DNA from: Bergeyella cardium | Lineage (GTDB): Bacteria > Bacteroidota > Bacteroidia > Flavobacteriales > Weeksellaceae | Direction: 5' to 3' | Length of the DNA: 64,000 nucleotides | Assembly (NCBI RefSeq): GCF_003614945.1 | Contig: NZ_QYCZ01000001.1 | Location: forward strand, 1,320,001 to 1,384,000 | Part shown: in pieces, positions 47,014-56,557 of the stretch | Layout: each line of letters starts with the position of its first letter | Numbering within the stretch: position 1 is the first letter of the stretch | Made by a program: the position numbers and the translations under genes | Notes under the pieces: generated by a model | Told to the model about the DNA's origin: nothing | The model's database searches: none | Seen by the model: only the letters and a program-made list of their open reading frames with translations

Positions 47014-47645
47014 TCTGATTTTCTCTTTTTATTATTGAAGTTTTTGTGCCTATTGTTCTGTGCTTTGTACTTATTATTTGAATTATTCTTGTTCGGATAG
47101 TAGATTTTGCTCTTGTCTAATGAACTGATATTGGTTAAATCCAATCTGTTGTCCGAAAGTTCTTTCAAATGGCGGAAAATCACCTCATCAGCTACATGCT
47201 CTTTATTATAGACATTGTAAAACTTCTTCATATTATTGGCTATAACGGCTACGAGGGCGTCTTTTTCGTCTCCATTTGCGAGAGAAATCGCTTTTTCTAT
47301 GAGCTGAAGGATGCTTTTACCGTAAAATTTGTATTCCCCTTGTAGTTTAGGGTATTTCATTCGGTTCGGCTGAACATTGAAGTCCTCCTTTGAGGGAATC
47401 GGGTAGGGAGAATCTACATCTAAGTCGTAATCTGCAAGTATAAACAAATGATCCCAGAGTTTGTGCTTGTAGTTTTCTGCATCTCGTAGGTGAGGATTGC
47501 GCTGTCCCATAAAATGGACAATTGATTTTGCTACTTCATTTCTTTCTTGACGGTCTTGTATGGCTTTACACTGCTCTACAAGGTTTTGTATGATTCTTCC
47601 ATACTCAGGGAGGTGGAGGTTGGTCCTCTGTGTGTTGTATTCCAT
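47010..47645 (-). CDS. DUF4290 protein
   Basis: 211 aa starting MEYNTQRTNLHLPEYGRIIQ, the hallmark of DUF4290. Middle part HFMGQRNPHLRDAENYKHKLWDHLFI; C-terminus Asn/Lys-rich (low complexity, possibly RNA-binding). Overlaps murA by ATGA, a pairing that suggests a cell-envelope or growth link. Function unknown. Confidence 0.85.
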   Translation of the reverse strand: MEYNTQRTNLHLPEYGRIIQNLVEQCKAIQDRQERNEVAKSIVHFMGQRNPHLRDAENYKHKLWDHLFILADYDLDVDSPYPIPSKEDFNVQPNRMKYPKLQGEYKFYGKSILQLIEKAISLANGDEKDALVAVIANNMKKFYNVYNKEHVADEVIFRHLKELSDNRLDLTNISSLDKSKIYYPNKNNSNNKYKAQNNRHKNFNNKKRKSE

Positions 47646-47650
47646 AGTTG

Positions 47651-47658
47651 CAAATATA
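47651..47658 (-). promoter_or_regulatory. -7 box TATATTTG abutting the DUF4290-murA start
   Basis: Minus-strand TAnnTTTG ending 5 nt before ATG 47645; implies a message with little or no leader. Confidence 0.55.
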
Positions 47659-47770
47659 TAAAAATTGTTTCCAACGGAGTAGAATGGATATGTCTGCGGT
47701 TATCATCAATATAAAAAGTGGTAAATATTGATGATGAAATGGTTTTTACGATGAGATAATGGGGCGTTGT

Positions 47771-48283
47771 TTATGGATTTTTGAAAATCGGTACATTGGA
47801 GCAGGCTTCTCCGAACATTAGGGACTTCACTATGGGTTTTAGGGCTTGCACCAGCTCTACATAGGCATTCTCTGGAATTTCTTGCTCGGCACAACCTTTA
47901 ACCAAGACCCTTTTACCTTTCAGAGAGGTGAAATCGTAGGACAATATAGCGTCGTGCATCAGTAGATTTTCGAGTACTTCCCTCGTTCCAAAGATAATTT
48001 TTTCGGCTACCCCTGTGAGCTTTGCTGTTAGCAGGAAATATGCCCAAAGTGGTACGATAGCATCCGCTGAATTAAAGATATAAACGAAAGCTCCTCGGTA
48101 GTCCTCTGTAGCTATCTGGCGAATGCTCTCACGGAAGTCTTTTTCTTTAAGTATTAACCCCTGAAAGAGGAAATCTTTAAGGTCTATACCAATTCTTTTA
48201 CCGGTAGGAATGAGGGTTGAAATATCAAAATTGATAAGTCCGCTCTCCGATACTCGATTTTTTATTTCAAGGTCTTCGCTCAT
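47771..48283 (-). CDS. DUF2480 protein
   Basis: 170 aa. DUF2480 features: LIPTGKRIGIDLKDFLFQGLILKEKDFR, YIFNSADAIVPLWAYFLL, VKGCAEQEIPENAYVELV and the end SLMFGEACSNVPIFKNP. Cytoplasmic, function unknown. Overlaps the preceding Spy-like gene by 4 nt, so it belongs to the sigma-factor operon. Confidence 0.82.
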   Translation of the reverse strand: MSEDLEIKNRVSESGLINFDISTLIPTGKRIGIDLKDFLFQGLILKEKDFRESIRQIATEDYRGAFVYIFNSADAIVPLWAYFLLTAKLTGVAEKIIFGTREVLENLLMHDAILSYDFTSLKGKRVLVKGCAEQEIPENAYVELVQALKPIVKSLMFGEACSNVPIFKNP

Positions 48284-48750
48284 TGCTTAATCCCTTTATT
48301 TTTCTTGTCATCTATCTGACAATGTCTCGTCCTTACCTTTTCTTTGATAATCCCCTCCACTTGGAAAAGCTTCAAAATCTGCTGTGGACTGAGAATCGCC
48401 TGCATTTCTTTTGCAAATTTCCTCCTGTTGGCAATCAACTGCTCCCCCACGATGAAGCCCTGCTCTATTTTAGCCTGAGCTTCGGCATCACTGAGCTTAT
48501 GAACATCAAAAACGGGGTTAAAAGTCTTTTTAATCCTTCTATTCTCCTCGTGATATTGTTTATGAATCTGCTTAAAGGCGTCTTGCTTGTCTGGTGCTAT
48601 GCCCAGCTCATCTATTAAAAGCTGCTCACGGTATTTCCAGAGCTCTTCTTTCCTCTCTTTTGGGTCCTGATTATGAGATCTCTTGTCTGTTTTCTGAGCA
48701 TTAAGACTCATTGCGAAAAATAACAGAAATATTACAGCTGATTTTTTCAT
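48280..48750 (-). CDS. periplasmic Spy/CpxP-like helical protein
   Basis: 156 aa. Signal peptide MKKSAVIFLLFFAMSLNAQ, then charged helices: ELGIAPDKQDAFKQIHKQYHEENRRIK, IANRRKFAKEMQAILSPQQILKLFQVE. The helix-turn-helix with an ILSPQQ motif resembles LTXXQ-type Spy/CpxP chaperone proteins. Sits directly behind an anti-sigma-like gene (2 nt apart), suggesting envelope-stress sensing. Confidence 0.65.
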   Translation of the reverse strand: MKKSAVIFLLFFAMSLNAQKTDKRSHNQDPKERKEELWKYREQLLIDELGIAPDKQDAFKQIHKQYHEENRRIKKTFNPVFDVHKLSDAEAQAKIEQGFIVGEQLIANRRKFAKEMQAILSPQQILKLFQVEGIIKEKVRTRHCQIDDKKNKGIKQ

Positions 48751-48752
48751 TT

Positions 48753-49259
48753 TTAATAAAATATATCTAAATATACATCGGGTTCTGACTCATTTACCAA
48801 CTGATTAATCTCCACATTGGAGTAAGAAGAGATAAGTTCGTCTATATTTTTATCAATATTCTTATGCATGATAGTATGTAAATTCTGAACAGGGGGATTT
48901 GTCTCGGGAATGATAGTTTTTACTGCGGTATAATGGATTTTCTCCTCCTCAATTTCGGTATGAGGCTGTACTTCTATAGCCGTATCTTCTTGGTAAGTGA
49001 GCAATACCTCCTCTCTGTTTGCTGGTAAGGTTTCCTCTCTTTGATGCTTGAATAAAACAAAGCCTCCAATGCTAAAAATAAGGACAACTGCCGCTGCTAC
49101 AGCATATTTCCCAAATAGCTCAATGACTTTAGCATTAGAAACACTACTCTTATGGAGCGATAACTGAGAAAATACGCGGGATTGCACCCCTTCAAATAAA
49201 TGCTCAGGAGTTTGGTATATATTTTCCCTTTTCAGCTTTTCCAAATCCAAGTTTTTCAT
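48753..49259 (-). CDS. anti-sigma-like single-pass membrane protein
   Basis: 168 aa. Cytoplasmic N-terminus (1-46), one membrane helix at about 47-68 (KYAVAAAVVLIFSIGGFVLF), then a periplasmic tail. Topology and position 11 nt behind an ECF sigma gene fit an anti-sigma factor, though no zinc-binding anti-sigma motif is present. Confidence 0.65.
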   Translation of the reverse strand: MKNLDLEKLKRENIYQTPEHLFEGVQSRVFSQLSLHKSSVSNAKVIELFGKYAVAAAVVLIFSIGGFVLFKHQREETLPANREEVLLTYQEDTAIEVQPHTEIEEEKIHYTAVKTIIPETNPPVQNLHTIMHKNIDKNIDELISSYSNVEINQLVNESEPDVYLDIFY

Positions 49260-49270
49260 CTTTCCAAAGT

Positions 49271-49822
49271 TTAAATATCCGAGTTTTGTTTGATGTATTC
49301 CTCTATTTTCTGCTTAGCATAGTGATAGTTGGTCTTCAAAGTTCCCACCGACATATTCAGTACCTTGCTTAATTCCTCATACGGCAGCTCATCATAATAC
49401 CTCATCGTGAATACCAGCTTCTGCTTCTCCGGAAGGCTGTGTATTGCCTTTTGTAGCAAGATTTGTATCTCTTCTGCATCGTGTTTAGCATTATGAGCCA
49501 CCCTATTCTGCAAATAAAAACTCACATCTCCATCTATTTTTTTCATTTTCTTCATCTTGGCAAGGTATTGAAGGGCTTCATTGGTAGCTATTCTGTATAA
49601 CCAGGTGTAAAGCTGACTATCCTGCTTAAACTGATGAAAATTGCGATAAACTTTGATGAAGGTTTCCTGTAAGATATCTTGTGCAGACTCATTTTCTACC
49701 ACCATACGACGGATATGCCAATACAAACGCTCCTGATAAGCATCCATTAGCATACGAAATCCCCTGTTACTCGTCTTTGGCTGACGCATTAAGGAGATGA
49801 TTTCCTCGTCTCTATGCTTCAT
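49271..49822 (-). CDS. ECF-type RNA polymerase sigma factor
   Basis: 183 aa. Region 2: AYQERLYWHIRRMVVENESAQDILQETFIKVYRNF with QLYTWLYRIATNEA; region 4: LPEKQKLVFTMRYYDELPYEELSKVLNMSVGTLKTNYHYAKQKI, a helix-turn-helix for -35 recognition. First gene of a four-gene operon (sigma, anti-sigma-like, Spy-like, DUF2480), likely autoregulated. Confidence 0.9.
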   Translation of the reverse strand: MKHRDEEIISLMRQPKTSNRGFRMLMDAYQERLYWHIRRMVVENESAQDILQETFIKVYRNFHQFKQDSQLYTWLYRIATNEALQYLAKMKKMKKIDGDVSFYLQNRVAHNAKHDAEEIQILLQKAIHSLPEKQKLVFTMRYYDELPYEELSKVLNMSVGTLKTNYHYAKQKIEEYIKQNSDI

Positions 49823-49881
49823 ACTAAGCTATCGCAAGTTTTGATTTGAGAAAAATGAAAAAGTTAAATAGAGCTCTGTTC

Positions 49882-51723
49882 CTAATCTTGGAAATTTTGA
49901 AGTTCTACCAGTTTTTTATAGATACCCTCCTTTTGCAGAAGCTCAGTATGAGTACCCTGCTCTACAATTAGACCTTTTTCCATTACAACAATAAGGTCTG
50001 CTTTCTGAATTGTGGATAATCTATGGGCAATAATAAGCGAAGTGCGATTCTCCATCATTCTATCGAGGGCATTCTGAACCATCCTTTCAGATTCTGTATC
50101 CAAGGCAGAGGTTGCCTCATCCAAAATCATTACAGGAGGGTTTTTCAGTACAGCTCTGGCAATGGACACCCGTTGTTTTTGTCCTCCCGAGAGCTTGCTT
50201 CCATCGTCTCCTATGTTAGTATCATAGCCCTCCGAAAGCTGAGAGATAAACTGGTCAGCATTAGCGATTTTAGCTGCTTCTATCACCTCTTCTCTGGTGG
50301 CATCGGGCTTACCCATCAGGATGTTGTTATAAACAGTGTCATTAAACAAAACGGATTCCTGAGTAACCATACCTAAAAGACTTCTGTACTGGGCTAAGTT
50401 GAGATCTTTTATATTATTCCCATCAATCAGGATCTGCCCTTGGGAGACATCATAAAACCTTGCCAGAAGGTTGGCAACGGTAGTCTTCCCACTCCCCGAC
50501 TGCCCCACCAATGCAATGGTTTTACCTTTCGGAATGCTGAGATTAAAATCTCTAAGGATTACATTATCCTTATCATATTGAAAAGTGATGTTTTTAAACT
50601 CAATCTTCTCCTTTAAATCTGAAATATAAACTGGGTTTTGAGGCTCTTCTATCTTTAAATCATAGTCTAACACCTCAGAAACCCGTTCCAAACTCGCTAC
50701 CCCTCCTTGAATAGAAGATACTGCACTGGATAACTTCTTTGCCGGCTCTAATATTTGATAAAACATTCCTATAAACACCAGGAAAGTCTCTGGCTCCATA
50801 GATTGTTTCTCTATAATCTGAACCCCTGCAAACCACGCTATAAGGAGCATAGTAACCGAGCCCAAAAATTCACTCATAGGAGATGCCATTTCCCTCCTTC
50901 TGCTCATTCCTATAGCGTATTTCTGCCAGTTATCAGTCGTTGTATTAAAACGATTTTTAAGGATTTTATCGGCATTAAATATCTTAATCACTTTTGATGA
51001 CTTCAAGGTTTCATCTACAAGCGAAAAAAGGTTTCCCAGTTCAGCTTGCGCTTGATGAGCCTGCCTTTTAAGGCTTTTACCTACCCAGGAAATCAGCCAA
51101 CCCATTATTGGGAATACGATGAGGGAAAATAAGGTAAGATTAGGCGCAAGTAAAAATAGGGTAATAAGCGACGAAATAATCATAAATGGAGAGTTGATCA
51201 CATCTACAAGGCTAGACATTATCCCACTCTCAACACTCCCTATATCATTTGAGATTCTCGAGAGCATATCTCCTTTTCGCTGTTCGGTAAAGAATGAAAC
51301 GGGAAGTTTCAAGAACTTATCATACATCGCTGTACGGAGGTCTCGGGTAATCCCCACACGATAATTGACCAATAAAAACGCCCCTATATATCTAAACACA
51401 TTCCTCAGCAGGAATGCTACTGCCGTTACGCTACACAAGACAGCCAAAACACTCACCGTACCATACTGCTCTATACTCAGCTGGATATGATAATACGCAG
51501 AATCTTTCAGATAAGAGAAATACCCACCATAATTTCCATTCCACTGAGGGGGTACAGAGGTATCAACTTTATCTACCGTACCAAACATCAGCCCTAAGAT
51601 AGGGAGCATAGTACCGACGGAGAAAATATTGAGTACAGAGTATAGAATATTAAAAAACATACTACCCCAGAGGAACTTCTGATGAGGCTTTGCGAATTGC
51701 AAGATTCGTTTTGTGTATTTCAT
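49882..51723 (-). CDS. ABC exporter, MsbA-like
   Basis: 613 aa from ATG 51723 (MKYTKRILQFAKPHQKF); five codons further upstream are open but run into the -7 box. Six helices in residues 1-330; Walker A GQSGSGKTTVANLLARF, signature LSGGQKQRVSIARAV, Walker B VMILDEATSALDTESE, H-loop LIIAHRLST. Type typical of MsbA lipid A flippases, but sequence alone does not prove it. Confidence 0.87.
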   Translation of the reverse strand: MKYTKRILQFAKPHQKFLWGSMFFNILYSVLNIFSVGTMLPILGLMFGTVDKVDTSVPPQWNGNYGGYFSYLKDSAYYHIQLSIEQYGTVSVLAVLCSVTAVAFLLRNVFRYIGAFLLVNYRVGITRDLRTAMYDKFLKLPVSFFTEQRKGDMLSRISNDIGSVESGIMSSLVDVINSPFMIISSLITLFLLAPNLTLFSLIVFPIMGWLISWVGKSLKRQAHQAQAELGNLFSLVDETLKSSKVIKIFNADKILKNRFNTTTDNWQKYAIGMSRRREMASPMSEFLGSVTMLLIAWFAGVQIIEKQSMEPETFLVFIGMFYQILEPAKKLSSAVSSIQGGVASLERVSEVLDYDLKIEEPQNPVYISDLKEKIEFKNITFQYDKDNVILRDFNLSIPKGKTIALVGQSGSGKTTVANLLARFYDVSQGQILIDGNNIKDLNLAQYRSLLGMVTQESVLFNDTVYNNILMGKPDATREEVIEAAKIANADQFISQLSEGYDTNIGDDGSKLSGGQKQRVSIARAVLKNPPVMILDEATSALDTESERMVQNALDRMMENRTSLIIAHRLSTIQKADLIVVMEKGLIVEQGTHTELLQKEGIYKKLVELQNFQD

Positions 51724-51727
51724 CGGG

Positions 51728-51735
51728 CAAAAGTA
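51728..51735 (-). promoter_or_regulatory. -7 box TACTTTTG abutting the ABC exporter start
   Basis: Minus-strand TAnnTTTG ending 4 nt before ATG 51723, between the exporter and the upstream GH3 stop. Confidence 0.5.
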
Positions 51736-51741
51736 CAATTT

Positions 51742-53439
51742 TTAATCTAAGCTCATCCCCATACCGTAAGTAATAGTATCGTTTACAAGGACGGGAATTC
51801 TTCCATTAATCGGCTGCTTGCCTTGCATAGATTGGGCAGTTGCCACCATAGAATCATCATTATTCTCATACGAGACCAATACGGTAGAAATAGGAGTGAT
51901 ATCAATATCTTTTAGAGCATAAGGACTACCAAATACATTCAGAATTACCTGATGATTCTCAGCTAAATTTAATAGCATCGCCTTACTCTTATCCGATATT
52001 TTATAAGGTTTATAGGCAGTAGAATTATCCTTATGAAGCCCCACAATGAGCTTTGAATTTCTTGGAATACTGGCTATTTCTTTTTCATTTTTAATGATAA
52101 CGATGGTATTCTCCTTTGCAAGCTCATCAGCAAAGGCTTGATGAGGTGCTTCCTCTAACGGGAGATAATAATAAGTTTCATTTTTACTGAGGGGGAGCAA
52201 ATGCTCATCATTCTTTATCAATGTAAGCGCTGCCGAGTAGAGCTTTTGAGCTAAGGCTTTATGTGCTGGCGAGCTCAATTCTCTATCGATATTCTCTGCT
52301 GAGAGCGGTGTATACTCCTTATTCAAGCCCAAATAATATTTCGTAAGGAGGATTTTCTTCACGCTTTCTTCCAATCTTTTTTGAGGGATTTCCCCAGCCT
52401 CAATCGCCTTCCTGATAAGCCTCTTCCCCTCTGCTACTCCCTGAGAAAAGAGCATAATATCATTCCCCGCCTTAAATGCCATAGCATCCAATTCTCCAGC
52501 TTTATACCTCTTCGCTACGGCACCCATATTAAGGGCATCGGTTATAATGAGCCCCTTGTAGCCCAGTTTTTTCTTTAATAATTGGGTAACGATATCATAA
52601 GAAACCGAAGCAGGAATGCCCGCCCTCTTCTCCAATGCCGGTACATAGAGGTGAGCCACCATTACCCCCCCAATACCTTTATTTATTAATGCCTTGAAAG
52701 GCGCAAGCTCTACTTCGTTTAATCTTTTGATCGAATGGCTCACCAGCGGTAAATCCAAATGAGAATCCACATCCGTATCTCCGTGACCAGGGAAATGCTT
52801 TATTGCTGCCAGAATATTCTGCTCCTGCAAGCCTTTGGAATAGTGGAGTGCCGACTGCACTACATTCCCCACATCGGAGCCAAAACTCCTATTACCGATA
52901 ATCGGGTTTTTAGGATTGGTATTTACATCCACCACAGGGGCAAAGTCCCAGTGCACACCCACTTTCTTAGCGTCTGCAGCAATCTGTGCAGACATCTCGT
53001 AGAGCAATCGCTTGTCCTGAATCGCACCGAGTGTAATTGCCCAAGGGAGTTTATACGCGGTTTTTATCCTTTGGAAAAGACCCCACTCAGCATCCATACC
53101 CACCAAAAGGCGAACTTTCGCCTCCGATTGAAATTCATTCAACAGCTCTATCTCCCGCCGAGCATCATCCTGCATCAGAATAAGCCCACCAATCTTCTCA
53201 TTTTTCACAACTTTCCTCACCTCTTCTATGTGCTCCTCGCCCTTATTGGTATAGAGCGCAATAATGAACAGCTGCCCCAGCCGCTCATCCATAGACAAGT
53301 GGTTATAAGTAGAATCTACCCAGTTTTTTGCTGCTTTCATCTCCTTATGGCTGTAATCTTTCGGGATAAATTGACCACAAATACCCGCACTTTGCAATGC
53401 TAAAATCACTACCAGCAGAGCCTTAACCCTATCTCTCAT
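51742..53439 (-). CDS. exported glycoside hydrolase family 3
   Basis: 565 aa. Signal peptide (MRDRVKALLVVILALQSAGICG), GH3 TIM barrel with GMDAEWGLFQRI, the NagZ-type motif KHFPGHGDTDVDSHLDLP (catalytic His/Asp) and nucleophile region GLIITDALNMGAV; then a C-terminal alpha/beta domain. The KHFPGHG motif marks beta-N-acetylglucosaminidases that act on peptidoglycan fragments. Likely periplasmic cell-wall recycling. Confidence 0.88.
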   Translation of the reverse strand: MRDRVKALLVVILALQSAGICGQFIPKDYSHKEMKAAKNWVDSTYNHLSMDERLGQLFIIALYTNKGEEHIEEVRKVVKNEKIGGLILMQDDARREIELLNEFQSEAKVRLLVGMDAEWGLFQRIKTAYKLPWAITLGAIQDKRLLYEMSAQIAADAKKVGVHWDFAPVVDVNTNPKNPIIGNRSFGSDVGNVVQSALHYSKGLQEQNILAAIKHFPGHGDTDVDSHLDLPLVSHSIKRLNEVELAPFKALINKGIGGVMVAHLYVPALEKRAGIPASVSYDIVTQLLKKKLGYKGLIITDALNMGAVAKRYKAGELDAMAFKAGNDIMLFSQGVAEGKRLIRKAIEAGEIPQKRLEESVKKILLTKYYLGLNKEYTPLSAENIDRELSSPAHKALAQKLYSAALTLIKNDEHLLPLSKNETYYYLPLEEAPHQAFADELAKENTIVIIKNEKEIASIPRNSKLIVGLHKDNSTAYKPYKISDKSKAMLLNLAENHQVILNVFGSPYALKDIDITPISTVLVSYENNDDSMVATAQSMQGKQPINGRIPVLVNDTITYGMGMSLD

Positions 53440-53479
53440 ACCTGAAATTTCTTTTTATTAAAGGCACAAAAATACAAAT

Positions 53480-53795
53480 TCCCCCCCTGCACACAAGTAG
53501 CAACTGGCGGTTAGCTTCTGGCGACTGGCTTTTAGCTTCTGGCTATTGGCCAACAGCTATTAGCCAATAGCCAGCGAATTGCATTATTGCCAATAAAACC
53601 CTGTTAAAATTATCAAGTTTGCACTGTTTTTGGGGTTTCACCTAGTTCGGAAGTGGGTGTTGGGTGGTCCCGAAGTGGCTACAGATGGCTGTTAGCTTTT
53701 GGCGGTAGGCGGTGGGTGGTAAGTTAAGTGCTCCCCACGCGAGTGGGTAAGTGCCCCCTCGTGCTAACGAGTGCTCCCCAGCGAGTGGGGACTAA
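53480..53795. repeat. intergenic repeat field before the BspA-like gene
   Basis: No gene. 53509-53574: degenerate CTGGC/TTAGCTTCTGGC repeats ending in a perfect 12-bp hairpin (CTGGCTATTGGC 53539-53550 / 53563-53574). A related TTAGCTTTTGGCGG lies near 53690. 53726-53790: three hairpins in a row joined by AGTGCYCCC: CCCAC-GCGA-GTGGG, CTCGT-GCTA-ACGAG, CCCCA-GCGAG-TGGGG. Confidence 0.7.
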
Positions 53796-53827
53796 TGAAA
53801 AATTCCCAGAGCTATAGACTCTGGGAA
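53796..53827 (-). terminator. terminator of the BspA-like gene
   Basis: TTCCCAGAG (53803-53811) / CTCTGGGAA (53819-53827), 7-nt loop, followed on the minus strand by TTTTTC. Confidence 0.8.
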
Positions 53828-53864
53828 CACAGTTAATAATAAATATTTATAAAATGAAAAAATA

Positions 53865-55041
53865 CTATTTCTTAATGATTTTCTCTGTATAAGTGGCTTT
53901 TTCAGTAGTGATTTTAAGGATATAAAGCCCTCTTGGGAGGCTACTCACCTCTCGCTGGCTTCCTACTAAGGTTTTAATCCATCTGCCATTTGCAGAATAA
54001 ATCTCTATGGTCTTAATACTTCCTAAACCTTGAATCATCAGCTCATCTTTTACTGGGTTTAGCACAGAGAAAGCAGGCTTATGGGCTACATCTTCGGTTG
54101 ATAAATCTGGCGTACAGGAGGGGTCATACGAATCGCCAGAGATTTTCCATTTTTTCTCATTGGTAAGGGTATTTCTGAAATCTTTTGCTCCCACGCCATA
54201 GGTTTTAGCAGAGGAAAAAGATACATTCTTGCCTGTATTGGGGTTCTCTGCCCAGCCTTTGAGGGCTTTGCTGTAATTCTCACAAGAGAGCCCTGAGCCT
54301 GTGAAAAAATCAGTCATTTGTGCGCCATCTTTTATCGCCCATCCTGCTAAATTCTGATTAAAAGCAGTAGCACCATAAAACATCTGGTTCATTCGTGTAA
54401 CGCTGCTTACAGCCCATCCAGAGATATCTTGATTAAAAGCAATAGCCTCATAAAACATTTGATTCATAAATTTAACTTCGCCTACCTTCCAATTAGAAAT
54501 ATCGGCATTAAACTTACCTGCTCCTCTAAACATTGAGGTCATTGTTTCAACCTTACTTACATCCCATTGATTGATATTCGGTATGTTTGTTATGGAAGAG
54601 CAACCGCTAAACATACTGCTCATATCGGTTACAGTAGAGAAATTAGGGAGGTCTGTAGCGCTTATGGTCAGGTGAATGCAGCCTAAAAATGCACCTGTCA
54701 GGTCTTTTGCCCAAGTGATGTCTCCCCACTGCTGTATCTCTTTAAACTGCTCTGGGGTAGGCTGGGGTTCATCTCCATAAGAAAAACCCAACTCACCTGT
54801 CGGGCTAATGGAAATAATGTATTCCCCGTCCTGAGAGACATTGATAACCGTAGTGATATTGGGATCGCTATTTCCTGAGCCGAGTATTGTGGTTGGGAGC
54901 TCTACCTTTGCATAAGTATAGGAAAAAGTCCCTCTTGCCGGCAAGGTTATCTTCCCTTCTTTTGATTCCCATTTACCTATAAAAGGTCTCTGTGCAAACA
55001 TTAGTACAGTACATACTAAATAAAATTGAAGTTTTTCTCAT
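53865..55041 (-). pseudogene. BspA-like (DUF285) surface protein, start out of frame by one base
   Basis: From 55001 down, 378 aa: N-terminal domain, BspA/DUF285 repeats (about 100-245) with the recurring pattern MNQMFYGATAFNQNLAGWAI and variants, and a T9SS type A sorting domain at the end (AFSVLNPVKDELMIQGL...GLYILKITTEKATYTEKIIKK). No signal peptide is encoded from the ATG at 55001. ATG 55041 lies 40 nt upstream; removing one A from its AGAAAAAC stretch gives MRKLQFYLVCTVLMFAQRPF, a good signal peptide in frame. So the gene carries a one-base insertion, is phase-variable, or holds a sequencing error. Confidence 0.75.
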
Positions 55042-55092
55042 TGTTGATTAATTAAAAGTTTTTATCTATTATTTTATTATAAAAATAGTGGG

Positions 55093-55100
55093 CAAAAGTA
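55093..55100 (-). promoter_or_regulatory. -7 box TACTTTTG for the BspA-like gene
   Basis: Minus-strand TAnnTTTG match about 51 nt upstream of ATG 55041, supporting that ATG as the original start. Confidence 0.5.
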
Positions 55101-55233
55101 AGAAAAATAAATAAAAAGCACTGCTGATTCTCTAAAATGAAGCCCCAAACCATCTCGGTTTAGGGCATCCAACCTTAAAAACATAATAATATGAAAACGA
55201 AGGGAGCTCGTCCCAAACCACATTACTTTCTTT

Positions 55234-56505
55234 TTATTCGTTAAACAGCGCTCTGCCGTCCATTAGTTGATTTACTTTTGATTTCACTTCGGCTATTATG
55301 GTATCATTAGACAGATTATCCACCACAGTAGAGATAAGCTCGGCTATGGTGTCCATATCATTTTCTTTAAGGCCACGAGTGGTAATCGCCGCCGTACCCA
55401 GCCTGATACCCGAAGTTGTGAATGCCGATTTATCATCAAAAGGAACCATATTCTTATTGCAGGTAATATCTGCTTTTACGAGTGCTTTTTCGGTTTCCTT
55501 ACCATTCACGCCTTTATTTCTAAGGTCAATGAGCATCAAGTGGTTTTCCGTACCACCGCTTACGATTTCAAAACCTCTATCCATCATTGCTTTTGCAAGA
55601 GCTTGAGCATTTTTAATGACTTGCTTTGCATAGATTTCAAACTTATGGTCAAGCGCCTCACCAAAAGATACCGCCTTACCCGCAATGATATGCTCCAAAG
55701 GCCCTCCCTGAACACCTGGGAATACAGCCCCATCGAGTACCTGGCTCATCATCTTCAGCTCGCCTTTCAGAGTTTTATGCCCGTAGGTATTAACGAAGTC
55801 TTTCCCCATAAGAATCATCCCTCCACGAGGGCCTCTAAGGGTTTTATGAGTTGTTGTTGTTACGATATGGCAATACTCAAACGGATTATTGAGGAGCTTT
55901 TTCGCTACGAGACCAGCAGGGTGAGCAATGTCTGCCCAAAGGGTTGCCCCTACCTCATCTGCCACCTCACGGAATTTCTTATAATCCAAATCTCGGGAGT
56001 AGGCAGAAAAACCAGCAATAATCATCTTAGGTTTTACTTCAAGGGCTTTTTGCCTCATCGCTTCGTAGTCTATAAGCCCAGTTTCTCTCTCTACTCCGTA
56101 GAACTGAGCATTATACTGAATACCTGAAAAATTCACGAAAGAGCCGTGTGTAAGGTGCCCTCCCATAGATAAATCTAAGCCCAGAATGGTATCTCCTGGT
56201 TTAAGGCAAGCCAGATATACTGCAGCATTTGCCTGAGAGCCAGAGTGTGGCTGTACATTTACATAATCTACACCGAAAAGCTCCTTTGCCCTGTTAATAG
56301 CGAGGGTTTCTACCTCATCTACCACCTCACAACCGCCGTAATATCTCTTACCTGGGTAGCCCTCTGCATACTTATTGGTAAGCACGCTACCCATTGCTCT
56401 CATTACATTATCAGAAACGAAATTCTCGGAAGCTATAAGCTCAATTCCGTGAGATTGTCTCTGTCTTTCCTGTTCAATTAAGCTGAAAATAGGATCTTGA
56501 TTCAT
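55234..56505 (-). CDS. glyA: serine hydroxymethyltransferase
   Basis: 423 aa, complete. [38 protein letters not shown] at the N-terminus, PLP-Lys in [16 protein letters not shown]-terminal [18 protein letters not shown] enzyme that interconverts serine and glycine and charges tetrahydrofolate with one-carbon units. Confidence 0.97.
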   Translation of the reverse strand: MNQDPIFSLIEQERQRQSHGIELIASENFVSDNVMRAMGSVLTNKYAEGYPGKRYYGGCEVVDEVETLAINRAKELFGVDYVNVQPHSGSQANAAVYLACLKPGDTILGLDLSMGGHLTHGSFVNFSGIQYNAQFYGVERETGLIDYEAMRQKALEVKPKMIIAGFSAYSRDLDYKKFREVADEVGATLWADIAHPAGLVAKKLLNNPFEYCHIVTTTTHKTLRGPRGGMILMGKDFVNTYGHKTLKGELKMMSQVLDGAVFPGVQGGPLEHIIAGKAVSFGEALDHKFEIYAKQVIKNAQALAKAMMDRGFEIVSGGTENHLMLIDLRNKGVNGKETEKALVKADITCNKNMVPFDDKSAFTTSGIRLGTAAITTRGLKENDMDTIAELISTVVDNLSNDTIIAEVKSKVNQLMDGRALFNE

Positions 56506-56557
56506 ATTTACTTTTTTTTAGTTAATAAAATGGTTTTAAAATCTATTGTCTCTTTGA

